Virus record (IMG/VR): IMGVR_UViG_3300023119_001136
Location: 1 to 64,000 of that record
Direction: 5' to 3' (one strand)
DNA: 64,000 bases
Origin: a virus
Position 1 is the first letter of the stretch. The number at the start of each line of letters is the position of its first letter. Positions 47,517 to 57,300 of this stretch are shown here, piece after piece. A model generated the notes under the pieces. The model ran no database searches. It was not told the origin of the DNA and saw only the letters and a program-made list of their open reading frames with translations. The translations under genes were made by a program, and so were the position numbers.

Positions 47517-48671
47517 ATGCCACGCTTAAGCTTATATAGACCAAATAAAACAAATGATTATACATTTTTAGATGATGTAATTAGAGAACAATTTTACATC
47601 GGTGGCACCGACGTGAATGTACACAAATATCTAGGACCAAGAAATCCTACAGAAGAAGAAGCAACAGCAGAACAGCCACGTTATGATGCAGTTAAAGAGA
47701 CTAACATTCAAGATATGCTGTTCTTGGAAAACAGAGATAGAAAATACGATCAAGATATCTACACAATACGTGGCATTTATAATGTAATAGATAACGATTT
47801 TAATCTAAGTCAGTTTGGATTGTTTTTAAGCAATGATACATTGTTTATGACTATACACATAAATGAAAGTGTAAAAACACTTGGTAGAAAAATTATGGCA
47901 GGTGATGTATTTGAACTGCCTCACTTAAAAGACGAATATGCTGCAAATGACTATAGTGTTGCACTAAAACGTTTTTATGTAGTTGATGAAATTACTCGTG
48001 CAGCAGAAGGTTTTTCACAGACTTGGTATCCTCATTTATATAGAGTTAAACTAAAACAAATATTTGATTCACAAGAGTTTAAAGATATACTGGATTTACC
48101 TGCAGGTGATGATGCTGATAATACTTTACGTGATGTACTAAGCACATTTGAAACTGAAATGAATATTAATAATGCTATTGTACAACAAGCAGAAGCAAAT
48201 GCAAAAGCCGCAGGATATGAAACAAGTCACTTTTTTACAGTAGCAGTAGATGATGACGGCGTACCTACATTGAGGACAGCAGATTCAACAGAAATAGATG
48301 CAAGTGGCAGTGAACTTTCAGATTCTATCTTAGATACTCCTATACGTGATGGTTATGACGGCTATCTAATAGGAGACGGACTTGCACCAAATGGTTCGCC
48401 TTTTGGTAGTGGGTTATCATTTCCTGACGCAAGTGCATCAGGAGATTACTTTTTGAGAACAGACTTTTTTCCAAATAGACTATTTAGATATGATGGGAGA
48501 AGATGGGTGAAAGTTGAAGATAACGTAAGACAAACACTAACTAACACATCAACAAGAGCGCATCAGAAAGGTACGTTCATTAATAACACAAACACAAGCA
48601 CTATTGGCGGTGAAGTTGTTGAAGAAAGACAATCACTATCAAAAGCATTAAAGATAAAGACGGATAACTGA
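47517..48671 (+). CDS. 14: neck protein gp14
   Basis: gp14 partners gp13 at the head-tail junction. I chose ATG 47517; the TTG start 30 nt earlier would put the promoter inside the gene. The 384-aa product is longer than T4 gp14 (256). The N-terminal part (MPRLSLYRPNKTNDYTFLDD and EQFYIGGTDVNVHKYLGP) and the EDRKYDQDIY-like turn match the family. The C-terminal extension (residues about 300-340) carries GDYFLRTDFFPNRLFRYDGR, a W module like those in gp18. Confidence 0.9.
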   Translation: MPRLSLYRPNKTNDYTFLDDVIREQFYIGGTDVNVHKYLGPRNPTEEEATAEQPRYDAVKETNIQDMLFLENRDRKYDQDIYTIRGIYNVIDNDFNLSQFGLFLSNDTLFMTIHINESVKTLGRKIMAGDVFELPHLKDEYAANDYSVALKRFYVVDEITRAAEGFSQTWYPHLYRVKLKQIFDSQEFKDILDLPAGDDADNTLRDVLSTFETEMNINNAIVQQAEANAKAAGYETSHFFTVAVDDDGVPTLRTADSTEIDASGSELSDSILDTPIRDGYDGYLIGDGLAPNGSPFGSGLSFPDASASGDYFLRTDFFPNRLFRYDGRRWVKVEDNVRQTLTNTSTRAHQKGTFINNTNTSTIGGEVVEERQSLSKALKIKTDN

Positions 48672-50155
48672 TGCAGTTTTTTTATGACGGACAAATACGT
48701 AGATATCTAACACAGATTATACGCTTATTAAGTAATTTTAGTTACCAAGACGGTGATGGTCAATTACGTCAAATACCTGTAACATACGGTGATTTGACAA
48801 GACAAGTTGCGAGCATTATACGTGACAATAGTGAAAATAAGGTTCCTAGTGCGCCGCGAATGGCAGTTTATATTACAGGAATCGAATTAGATAGACAAAG
48901 ATTAAGCGATGCAAGTTATGTTAACAAAGTTAATATTAGAGAACGTGCATATGATTCCGATGGACAAGAATACCTAAACGAACAAGGCAAAAACTATACA
49001 GTTGAAAGACTACATCCTGCTCCATACACATTAAGTGTAAATGCTGATATATGGGCAACAAATACAGAAATGAAGTTGCAAATTATGGAGCAAATTTTAA
49101 CATTATTCAATCCTAGTTTAGAAATTCAAACAACAGACAATTTTGTTGATTGGACAAGTTTAAGCGTAGTAAACTTAGAATTAGTAAACTTTAGTAACAG
49201 GAATGTACCTGTAGGTGTTGATAGTGAGATAGATATTGCAACTTTAGGTTTTTCTACTCCTATCTATCTAAGTGCTCCTGCAAAAGTTAAACGTTTAGGC
49301 GTTATTACAAATATCATTGCAAACATATTTAATGAAGAAAGTGGTGATATTGATTTGGGTAATAGTGAAGCAGAACTTGGTGCATATGAAGATTCATTAC
49401 ATCCTATAGAACAAACTACACAATCAACAGATGCTTCAGGCGAAGTTGATATTGAAACACAAAGATCGGTAGATCCACTATTGAATGAAAGAGTTACACA
49501 AAGTACAACATTTAAAGATTATGGATTGTATGTTGAAGGTACACAAGCACGTATTGTTTATAATCGTGAAGTAGGAACAACTAACTGGAGAGTATTATTA
49601 GAAGCATATCCAGGAACATATACAGCAGGGTTAAGCCAAATTAGAATGCGAACTGAAGGATCTGATAATTTTATTATTGGTACATTTGCTCTAAATCCGC
49701 TCGATGAAAGAATTATTAGTATTACATGGGATTCAGATACATTGCCTAGCAATGATGTAATAACAGGGCCTGCTAGAAATCCTGCAAGTTATACAAGTAT
49801 TGATTATGTTATAGAGCCTTCAAAATGGAATCCAAGTTCATATAAAACACCAGGACTTAGAGTGTTAGTAGTAAGCAATATTAATCCAAGTAATCAAGTT
49901 GGTGAAGCAGGATACGACGGACCCGATGCATGGAAAAATACAGACACAAGTGATCCTGTTGCAGAAGCAAACGATATTATTGAATGGACTGGCACAGAAT
50001 GGCAAGTTATATTTGACGCTAGTGCAACAACTGATATAACACATATTAAAAATCTTAATACAGGTGTCCAATACAAATGGACAGGATCTGATTGGATTAA
50101 GAGTTGGGAAGGTGAGTATTCAGGAGGTAACTGGATGCTATTCTTAGACGGCTAA
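48671..50155 (+). CDS. 15: tail sheath stabiliser gp15
   Basis: gp15 caps the sheath and connects it to the neck. This 494-aa protein (T4: 272) has the typical opening FFYDGQIRRYLTQIIRLLSN and FSYQDGDGQLRQIPVTYGDL in the first 43 residues, then YITGIELDRQRLSD and APYTLSVNADIWATNTEMKL near 118-137. The extra C-terminal 150 residues contain W modules (IIEWTGTEWQVIF, YKWTGSDWIKSW) like those in gp18 and gp14. The ATG overlaps the gp14 stop by one base. Confidence 0.88.
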   Translation: MQFFYDGQIRRYLTQIIRLLSNFSYQDGDGQLRQIPVTYGDLTRQVASIIRDNSENKVPSAPRMAVYITGIELDRQRLSDASYVNKVNIRERAYDSDGQEYLNEQGKNYTVERLHPAPYTLSVNADIWATNTEMKLQIMEQILTLFNPSLEIQTTDNFVDWTSLSVVNLELVNFSNRNVPVGVDSEIDIATLGFSTPIYLSAPAKVKRLGVITNIIANIFNEESGDIDLGNSEAELGAYEDSLHPIEQTTQSTDASGEVDIETQRSVDPLLNERVTQSTTFKDYGLYVEGTQARIVYNREVGTTNWRVLLEAYPGTYTAGLSQIRMRTEGSDNFIIGTFALNPLDERIISITWDSDTLPSNDVITGPARNPASYTSIDYVIEPSKWNPSSYKTPGLRVLVVSNINPSNQVGEAGYDGPDAWKNTDTSDPVAEANDIIEWTGTEWQVIFDASATTDITHIKNLNTGVQYKWTGSDWIKSWEGEYSGGNWMLFLDG

Positions 50156-50163
50156 TTATTTTT

Positions 50164-50595
50164 ATGAAAAAGATAATATGTAGTGGTGCATTATTTTATA
50201 CCCTCTCCACTAAAAGATTTTTAACTTTACATAGAACAGCAAAGAAAAATGCAGTATGGGGTCTTGTAGGCGGCACTAATGAAGAAAACGAAACCGCATG
50301 GGAAGGTTTGAAGAGAGAAATAGAAGAAGAAATAGGATTTATTCCAAAAATAAAGAAAACTATTCCTCTAGAAACTTTTGTAAGCAATGACGAACATTTT
50401 CATTTCCATACTTATCTTTGTGTAGTTGAAGATGAATTTTTGCCTATTTTAAATAATGAACATGATGGATATGCATGGGTACAATTTGGAAAATGGCCTA
50501 AGCCTTTACACCAAGGCTTGGCCAATACTCTACGTAGTAAAACTAACCAAAACAAATTACAAACTGTGTTTGAATTAATTAACCTTATCTCTTGA
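50164..50595 (+). CDS. NUDIX hydrolase
   Basis: This 143-aa protein carries a full NUDIX box, GGTNEENETAWEGLKREIEE followed by EIGF (residues about 37-60: G, five residues, E, seven residues, REIEEEIG). The catalytic Glu residues are present. The N-terminal half (VWGLVGG) is the strand before the box. Substrates of such enzymes include nucleoside or nucleotide-sugar diphosphates; the sugar-rich phage context makes the latter possible. No ribosome site is clear. It overlaps the end of the convergent repeat-protein gene by 21 nt. Confidence 0.85.
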   Translation: MKKIICSGALFYTLSTKRFLTLHRTAKKNAVWGLVGGTNEENETAWEGLKREIEEEIGFIPKIKKTIPLETFVSNDEHFHFHTYLCVVEDEFLPILNNEHDGYAWVQFGKWPKPLHQGLANTLRSKTNQNKLQTVFELINLIS

Positions 50596-53103
50596 AACAT
50601 TTTTTGGCAGTAAGAAAATACCATTATGGTATTGCTTACCCTCAACTTCATGTATAAACGAATGAGATGTACTTCTATCATACTCATTATCATGTGTAAA
50701 GTAAACATCAAAGTCAAAATTACTTGTATCGACGTTTGACGAAATAGCCCAAAACATTTCTGTTTTAGATTCGTCTAGTGCTTTTAAATAATCTTCGTAT
50801 GTATCAACAATAAATCTGTCGTATTCTACTGGTCCGCTTGCAACCGTATTCCATTCTTTTCTAGTAACAAGATGTCTGTGTTCAATTTCTTTTTTGCTTA
50901 CAGGTTTGTTTTTGCTCATCAAGAACACACCGTTATAATATTCTTTATCTCCTACTTTGTGTACAAAGACATGATTTTCGTTTCTTTCGTATTCAAATTC
51001 ATCATCTCTGTCATCAAAGAACAGATCAAACTTAAAGTTAGGATTAATTTCAACATTTCTGCTTTTAATCCAAAACATTTCTGTTGTAGACTTACTAAGT
51101 GCCTCTAAGTATTCATCATAATTATCTACTTCAAAAATATTGTAAAGAACAGGTCCAGTTACTATTTGTTCATACTCTTTTCTTTCAACAATATGTTTGT
51201 AATCAATTTCTTTTTTAGTTACAGGCTTATGCTTTGAAAACAAATATAGTCCGTCATAAGTTAGTTTATCGTTGACTTTGTGTAAAAACGCATGATTCAT
51301 TTTTCTATCAAACGTATTGTCATGTTTAAAATATAAATCAAAAATTGATTCATCGATAATTGTTAAATTTTGTAACTTACCCCAAAACATCTCTGTTTTA
51401 GATTTTTGCATTGCATCTAAATAATCATCATAAGATCCGATATCAAATACGTCATATCTAGTTTTTGTACTTGCAATTTCATTCCATTCTTTGCGTTTTA
51501 CTGGATGTCTAAATTCTATTTCTTTTTTAGAAATCTTTGAGTGTTTACTACATAAAAATACACCACTATAAAGTTTTTCACCGTCAACATCGTGTAAAAA
51601 CGCATGATTAATTTTTCTATCAAAAGCATTGTCGTGTGTGAAATACTTGTCAAATTTGAAGTTTTTCTTTATCTTTACATTTCTACTTAATGCCCAAAAC
51701 ATTTCTGTCTTGCTTTGTTCTAATGCATTTAGATATTCACCGTAAGTGTCAATATAAAATTTTTCATATTCTACTTGTGTTGAGCCAATGACTTTCCATT
51801 CTTTTCTTTCAATAATGTGTCTGTGTTCGATTTCTTTTTTGTTAAGAGGTTTTTTCGTTGAACAAAGGAATAAGCCGTTGTATAATTGCCTTCCATCAGC
51901 ATCATGTATAAAGGCATGGTTTGTCTGTCTATCATACTCGTTTTCAAAGTCAAAATATATCTCCGGTATATTGCTACTAATGTTTCTACTATCCATCCAA
52001 AACATTTCTGTTTTAGAATTATTCAATGCATATTCGTATTCTTCATATGAATCAATATAGAATCTATCATAAATTACTGGACCAGTTGCTACAATATCAT
52101 GCTCAATACGTTCTACAGGAAATCTGTAAGTAACTTCCTTTTCTGAAAGTATTTTGTTTTTAGAACACAAAAATAATCCGTTGTACTTGTTATTGCTATG
52201 CAAAAATGCATGTGTTTTGTTTTTAAGATCTTTTTCATGATGTGGAATATAAAAGTCAAGATCGATGTTAACTTTTATATTTTTACTGCTCATCCAAAAC
52301 ATTTCTGTTGTAGATGATTCAAGTGCAGTTTTATATTCATTATAATTATCAATTTCAAAAAAGTCATACTGCTTTGGTGTACTTGCAATCATACGTACTT
52401 CTTTTTTGTTAACTAAAAATCTATAGTCAATCTCTCTATCTGAGGGATTATAAAATTTGTTACACAAAAATATGCCATCAAATTGATTTCTTTTTCCATT
52501 TCCGAACACATGATTATATTTGTAACTCCATTCGTCTGGTTCAAAAGAAAAGTCAAAGTTTTCTGATACATTAACATCATTTGGTATTAACCAAAACATA
52601 TCAGTTGAGGTTAGTTCTTGTGCTTGACTATAAGTGTCAACAATTTGTATATTATATTTTTCTTTTAATTTTTTGTATTCGCTATCTTTACGGCTACCTA
52701 AGAAAAATATATCAAATTTTTCTTTGCCATAATATGGATCATATACGCCACAAATATTGCTGTGTGTATATTTCTTTTTTGCATCAAACTTTGTTGGAAC
52801 TAGTTGTACTTTATTCCAACTTTTAGGATGTCTACTTTTTTTTCTTACGTAAGGAAATAAGTGAATACCGTTACTTTGTTCAGCACTTGGTCTAAAATGC
52901 CAAGGAAATGTATCTAATACTTTAATTGACTTATCAACAAGCCAAACATAATCAGCAACTTCTGCATAATCTTTTACTTGTTCATAATCTTCTACATCGT
53001 CTGTATGTAGTATTGGATAACATTGAAAAATGTGGTTTTTTAGGACGTCTTGTCCGTTATAGATGTTTTTACTAAATCTTTCAAATCTACTAACTGAATT
53101 CAT
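50575..53103 (-). CDS. protein with seven TEMFW repeats (842 aa)
   Basis: After a unique N-terminal region of about 150 residues (VWLVDKSIKVLDTFPWHFRP), seven repeats of about 95-100 residues follow to the C-terminus. Each has F-x-I-D-x-Y-x-E-Y, then (S/T)xTEMFW with a following S-x-N-(I/V), a (Y/F)xF strand, NHAFLH and Y-x-G-(L/V)-F-L-C-S-K. TEMFW positions begin near residue 167 and recur every ~99. No known enzyme motif is seen. The next gene upstream is a glycosyltransferase. Function unknown; ligand-binding or scaffold repeats are plausible. Confidence 0.75.
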   Translation of the reverse strand: MNSVSRFERFSKNIYNGQDVLKNHIFQCYPILHTDDVEDYEQVKDYAEVADYVWLVDKSIKVLDTFPWHFRPSAEQSNGIHLFPYVRKKSRHPKSWNKVQLVPTKFDAKKKYTHSNICGVYDPYYGKEKFDIFFLGSRKDSEYKKLKEKYNIQIVDTYSQAQELTSTDMFWLIPNDVNVSENFDFSFEPDEWSYKYNHVFGNGKRNQFDGIFLCNKFYNPSDREIDYRFLVNKKEVRMIASTPKQYDFFEIDNYNEYKTALESSTTEMFWMSSKNIKVNIDLDFYIPHHEKDLKNKTHAFLHSNNKYNGLFLCSKNKILSEKEVTYRFPVERIEHDIVATGPVIYDRFYIDSYEEYEYALNNSKTEMFWMDSRNISSNIPEIYFDFENEYDRQTNHAFIHDADGRQLYNGLFLCSTKKPLNKKEIEHRHIIERKEWKVIGSTQVEYEKFYIDTYGEYLNALEQSKTEMFWALSRNVKIKKNFKFDKYFTHDNAFDRKINHAFLHDVDGEKLYSGVFLCSKHSKISKKEIEFRHPVKRKEWNEIASTKTRYDVFDIGSYDDYLDAMQKSKTEMFWGKLQNLTIIDESIFDLYFKHDNTFDRKMNHAFLHKVNDKLTYDGLYLFSKHKPVTKKEIDYKHIVERKEYEQIVTGPVLYNIFEVDNYDEYLEALSKSTTEMFWIKSRNVEINPNFKFDLFFDDRDDEFEYERNENHVFVHKVGDKEYYNGVFLMSKNKPVSKKEIEHRHLVTRKEWNTVASGPVEYDRFIVDTYEDYLKALDESKTEMFWAISSNVDTSNFDFDVYFTHDNEYDRSTSHSFIHEVEGKQYHNGIFLLPKNVSRDKVN
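50700..52640 (-). repeat. seven divergent ~295-nt coding repeats
   Basis: The repeat core (TEMFW-x-x-SxN) appears at seven places spaced about 290-300 nt apart, from near 52595 (first, variant TDMFW) down to near 50745 (last). Copies are clearly related but diverged at DNA level, so they arose by old duplication rather than recent slippage. Confidence 0.75.
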
Positions 53104-53701
53104 TTGTTTCCTTTAACATATATGCCTTAGTGCCGAAGTGTGCAACTTTTTCACTTATATCAGCATCTACATATATTTTATAACCATTATCTCTGGCTAA
53201 CTTACAAAAGTGAATATCTTCACCGCTAAGGTCATGTGTGTCGTCGTTCCATGTATAGTTAAACCAAGGTGAATCTAATACACGATACACATCTCTATCA
53301 ACTAACATACACCCAAGACCTACTGCAAAAACTTCATGCAAACCTTTTGACTCTGTTAGTCTACTATCTAAGTTGTATTGATCAGTAAACGCAACACTAC
53401 GTTGAGGTTTGACTCGTGTGCTGTATGTTGCAGCAACAATATCTTTTTTATGTTTAAGGAACACATCGACAACATTTGATGGTATGTGCATATCGCTATC
53501 TAACCAAAGTATGTGGGATGCCCCTTTGGCAAAGGCATCCCAAACTAGCGTGTTTCTTTGGTTGGCAATCACACTGCCAAGATTGAATAGAACATCAAAT
53601 TCTATTCCGTCTTGTTGCAGACGTGCTGTGAGATTTGCTAAACATAAAGCAAATCCTGTGTGAACTGTATCCCGTGCTGGAATACAAATCGCGATTCTCA
53701 T
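53090..53701 (-). CDS. glycosyltransferase family 2-like
   Basis: This 203-aa protein begins ICIPARDTVHTGFALCLANL and has ILWLDSDMHIPSNVVDVFL near residues 64-82 (DSD), YSTRVKPQRSVAF, VGLGCMLVDRDVYRVL and GEDIHFCKLARDNGYKIYVD near 163-182. These match GT2-like donor, acceptor and ED catalytic blocks. No membrane segment is present. It precedes the TEMFW repeat gene by a 14-nt overlap, so the two may act together. The sugar is unknown. Confidence 0.78.
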   Translation of the reverse strand: MRIAICIPARDTVHTGFALCLANLTARLQQDGIEFDVLFNLGSVIANQRNTLVWDAFAKGASHILWLDSDMHIPSNVVDVFLKHKKDIVAATYSTRVKPQRSVAFTDQYNLDSRLTESKGLHEVFAVGLGCMLVDRDVYRVLDSPWFNYTWNDDTHDLSGEDIHFCKLARDNGYKIYVDADISEKVAHFGTKAYMLKETNEFS

Positions 53702-53702
53702 C

Positions 53703-54101
53703 TTAAACTAGAGAATCATCAACTGTGTCTGTGTTTAATTCTTGCTCTGCAGCCACAGTATCATTATTCCACTGTCTTGCAGTACCAGTTGCTACTTTTA
53801 CTGCTTCGCGGAAATCTTCGGATGGAAGGTTGCCCATTTCAAGCATTGTTTCAGGCTGAACCTTACCAAGTGTTAGTAGATCAGCAGCGGCCTTTTTACC
53901 GATAGCACGAATCCAATGTTCTCTATCATCATCTGCTGCTCGCGCCATTACTACAGTTTCTTTTTCACCGTCAAGAATAGCGTCTTTGATTTCTGTTAGA
54001 ATACTTTCATCTACTTCAAGAGATGAAAGTTTAGTTAGTTTACGGGCCTTGCTGTATTCATTTGCAAGTTCGATATTTTCAATTTGATAACGTGTTAGCA
54101 T
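53703..54101 (-). CDS. hypothetical protein, fibre-linked (132 aa)
   Basis: This 132-aa protein is acidic and helical (EIKDAILDGEKETVVMARAA near residue 37-56, then AADLLTLGKVQPETMLEMG). No catalytic motif is seen. AGGAG precedes the ATG. It lies between a 57-aa gene and the glycosyltransferase in the fibre operon. It may be a chaperone or assembly factor for the fibre; this is inferred from position alone. Confidence 0.6.
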   Translation of the reverse strand: MLTRYQIENIELANEYSKARKLTKLSSLEVDESILTEIKDAILDGEKETVVMARAADDDREHWIRAIGKKAAADLLTLGKVQPETMLEMGNLPSEDFREAVKVATGTARQWNNDTVAAEQELNTDTVDDSLV

Positions 54102-54125
54102 ACGTCTGCTCCTTTACTTTGCTAG

Positions 54126-54299
54126 TTATACTCCTGGAGTTCCTAAACCGCCAAATGTTGAACTCATAGGAATTGTTGTACCACTTGAGATACCCAAGTA
54201 GCTACCCAAAAAACTCATTGTAATTGGGGTTGTTGAAGAGCCAAAATAGTTTCTAATTTGACTCATAGTAATTTGTGATCCTGTTGGAGGTAATGCCAT
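54126..54299 (-). CDS. small virion-like protein (57 aa)
   Basis: This 57-aa ORF starts at ATG 54299 (AGGAT 9 nt upstream). It contains two related segments: ITMSQIRNYFGS at residues 10-21 and ITMSFLGSYLGI at 26-37, each preceded by a Thr/Pro-rich turn. The MSxIxxYFG pattern recurs in short phage tail proteins. The end is Gly/Thr-rich. A sigma70-like promoter lies about 30 nt upstream, and a fibre or baseplate link is likely. Confidence 0.7.
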   Translation of the reverse strand: MALPPTGSQITMSQIRNYFGSSTTPITMSFLGSYLGISSGTTIPMSSTFGGLGTPGV

Positions 54300-54329
54300 A
54301 AGTGATCCTATCTACAGTTAATATAATAT

Positions 54330-54358
54330 ATACTAACTGCAAATAGAATCTTTGTCAA
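54330..54358 (-). promoter_or_regulatory. sigma70-type promoter of the 57-aa gene
   Basis: Minus strand: TTGACA (54353-54358), 17-nt spacer, TAGTAT (54330-54335). The expected leader of about 25 nt carries an AGGAT ribosome site. The same -10 hexamer drives gp32. Confidence 0.75.
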
Positions 54359-54367
54359 GAACTTTTT

Positions 54368-57300
54368 TTAATTTTTTTCAATTAATTTTTGCACCATTGC
54401 TTTAAGTTCAGCAATCTCAGCAGCCTGCGCTTCAATTTTGTCATCTGCTTCTTTTACTGCTTCGATTAGCAACGGAACCATACGCTCATACTTAACTGTT
54501 AGATAGTCTTCGCCTGACTTACTGTTACCATCTTCGTCTAAGTCGAACGGTGCAGCAACAACTGCTTCTGGTAGTACCTTTTGTACTTCTTGAGCACTAA
54601 CACCTACTTGTGTATTGTCATTGTTGTATCCGTACTTCTTAGCAGTTTCGTTTTCAACATATAGATAACCATTAAGTGCTTTTACTTTATCAAGGGCGCC
54701 TTCTAGTTTACCTGTGAATGTTTTCAAACGTTCGTCTGAGTAGTATGCTGTAACTTCGCTTGTTGCAAGCAATTGACCGTTTACATACCAACCTTCGTTT
54801 TGTGCTCTTGCTTTCCATGCACCATTATAGTAGATGTATGTGTAAGAGTTTTGTTGTCCGTATAAAGACCACTCGTTATTAGTATCGTTATAGATACCGT
54901 AAGCGCCCGCACCATTTGACATAAACACCCAGTCATCTCTAATAGACCACCCTGCGTATGATCCGCTTGTACCGTATACACCTTCTGCTCTGAATGTACC
55001 ATAGTTCTGTCCATTAGCAGGAGCAATATAGTTAGAAGTGTTACCACCGATACCAATAACATTTTTAACCATCAAGTTACCGGCAGTAGTAAGTGACATA
55101 GCACCATCAGATGCTGCATCGCTTGTATCTCTCCACAGGAAGCCTCTATCATTATCAGCGTTCATAGTAAATGTCATTGCATAGTCGTTAAGCCAACCAT
55201 AACTTTGAGCACTTATCATACCAATTGTATATGAACTCGAACTCCAAACCCTGAGCTTATCGTATGAGTTGCCACCATAACCGTCAATTAAGCCAATGTT
55301 ATAGCGTGTACTAGGACTAAATCTATCTGGGAATGTACCACTTGTAATGTTACCAGCATTGATACTAGTAATACTTGCACCATTACCACTAAACGTACCA
55401 CTAATAGTACCACCGTTGGTAATATTGTTTGAGTTCATATTCAATGTTGATCTCAATGTAGGAACAGCATTTCCAGTACCTAAATACAAGGTATTTGCAC
55501 TATGATCTCTCCAAATATAGTTTGTTGTGCCGTCTGTAGTATCTTGAACAATAAAGTCTGCATCGTTAACTTTAATCGTAGTAGCACCGTTGTCTACTCC
55601 TGCACCGTTAACAAAATCACCAATGTCTTGTCCGTCAACTGTATCAGCATCTAGACCTGAACCTGCACCATCATTGCCAGCATGCCATACTTTATTACCG
55701 TTAACATAGAAGTCACCCGGTCCATCGATAGCAACCATTAGGTTTGGTTCTGTTGTTTGGAACTTAAATGACGCACCGTATCCACTACCAACTGAAGCAC
55801 CGTCTGAATGTTCAAAGTTTAGTCTACCATACTGTGTATTTGATGCGTGGTCAGTAAAGTCGATTCTTGCGCCGCCTGCGTTAGTTGTGTTTCTAATAAC
55901 AAGTCTTTGTGCGCCAGAGCCTACCAAACTAATAACGCCACTTGCTGTATCATTTGCATCTGAACGTAAGAACTGTGTACTATCAATACCGTCTAGCGTA
56001 TCTGCACTAACATTTGTAAGCCCACTACCGTTACCAGTAAATGTACTTGTACCAATGTTAATGTTACCAAAGCCGCTTGTGATTTGACCTGCATTTAGAG
56101 CACCTGTACCTGTGATACTTGTATAACTACCACTAATTCTTGCGTTAGGTACTGTACCGCTTGACAAGTTACTTGCATTTAGTGATGTTAATCCGCTACC
56201 ATTACCTGTAATTGTTCCACCAACATGTAGGTTTTTAGCAATACCAACACCACCACTTACTTTTACAGCACCAGTTGTTGTGCTACTTGCTTGAGTTGTG
56301 TTTGAGAACGTCTTAATACCACTCATTGACTGGTTGCCACCTAGTCTTGCTCCAGCAACAGTACCACTTGACAAGTTACTTGCATTTAGTGTTGTCAATC
56401 CACTACCGTTACCAGTAAATGTACTTGTACCAATATTAATGTTACCAAACCCGGAACTAATTGCACCTGCGTTTAGCGTACCTACAGCATCAATGTCAGT
56501 TTCGTGTTGTGTTACACTTGAACTTGAAATTCTACCATCTGGTACAGTTCCGCTTGTAAGTTGGCTTGCATTAAGTGCAGTAAGTGAAGAACCAACACCT
56601 GCAAAGCCTGTAGTACCACTGAATGATAGTGTTGTAGTGTTAACAGTTAGTCCTACACCTGGTATTCTTACATTTGCATGTGAAGCATTACCTAATGTAA
56701 TTTCATTGTTTGTTGTGTTTGCTGTTGGTGCAGCATCTTTACCAATAACAATGTTATTACTACCTGTTGTAATTGTTGCACCTGCGCCGTAGCCAATAAT
56801 TACGTTATTACTTGCATTTGCAATTTCTAGTGCTTTATATCCAATAGCAACGTTTGCATTAGCAGTAATTGAGTTTTGCATACTTTCAGCACCGATTGCT
56901 GTATTACCGCCTGTTGCTGCATCAATTTGTGAAAGGGTATATGCACCCATTGCTGTGTTATTTGCTGAAGCAGTAGCTAATGCAAGAGCATCTTTACCAA
57001 CACCTGTGTTTTGATTACCTGTTAATACAGCACCAAATACACCATCTCCGACTCCAACTGAGTCAATACCAGTTGTTACAGCAGCACCGCCTCCTGCAAA
57101 GAAGTTGGTAGCACTACTGCCGCCACCTTCGCCAATTAAGTGTCCGTTTACTGTGATATCACTTGTAAATGTTTTGCCTGATTGTGAAGTAGGAAGCACT
57201 GCATCTGGGATAGTACCACTTAGTAACTGAGACGCATTTAAGTTTGTTAGTCCGCTACCATCACCGTATATAATACCACCAACTCTAAGTTTTTTAGCAA

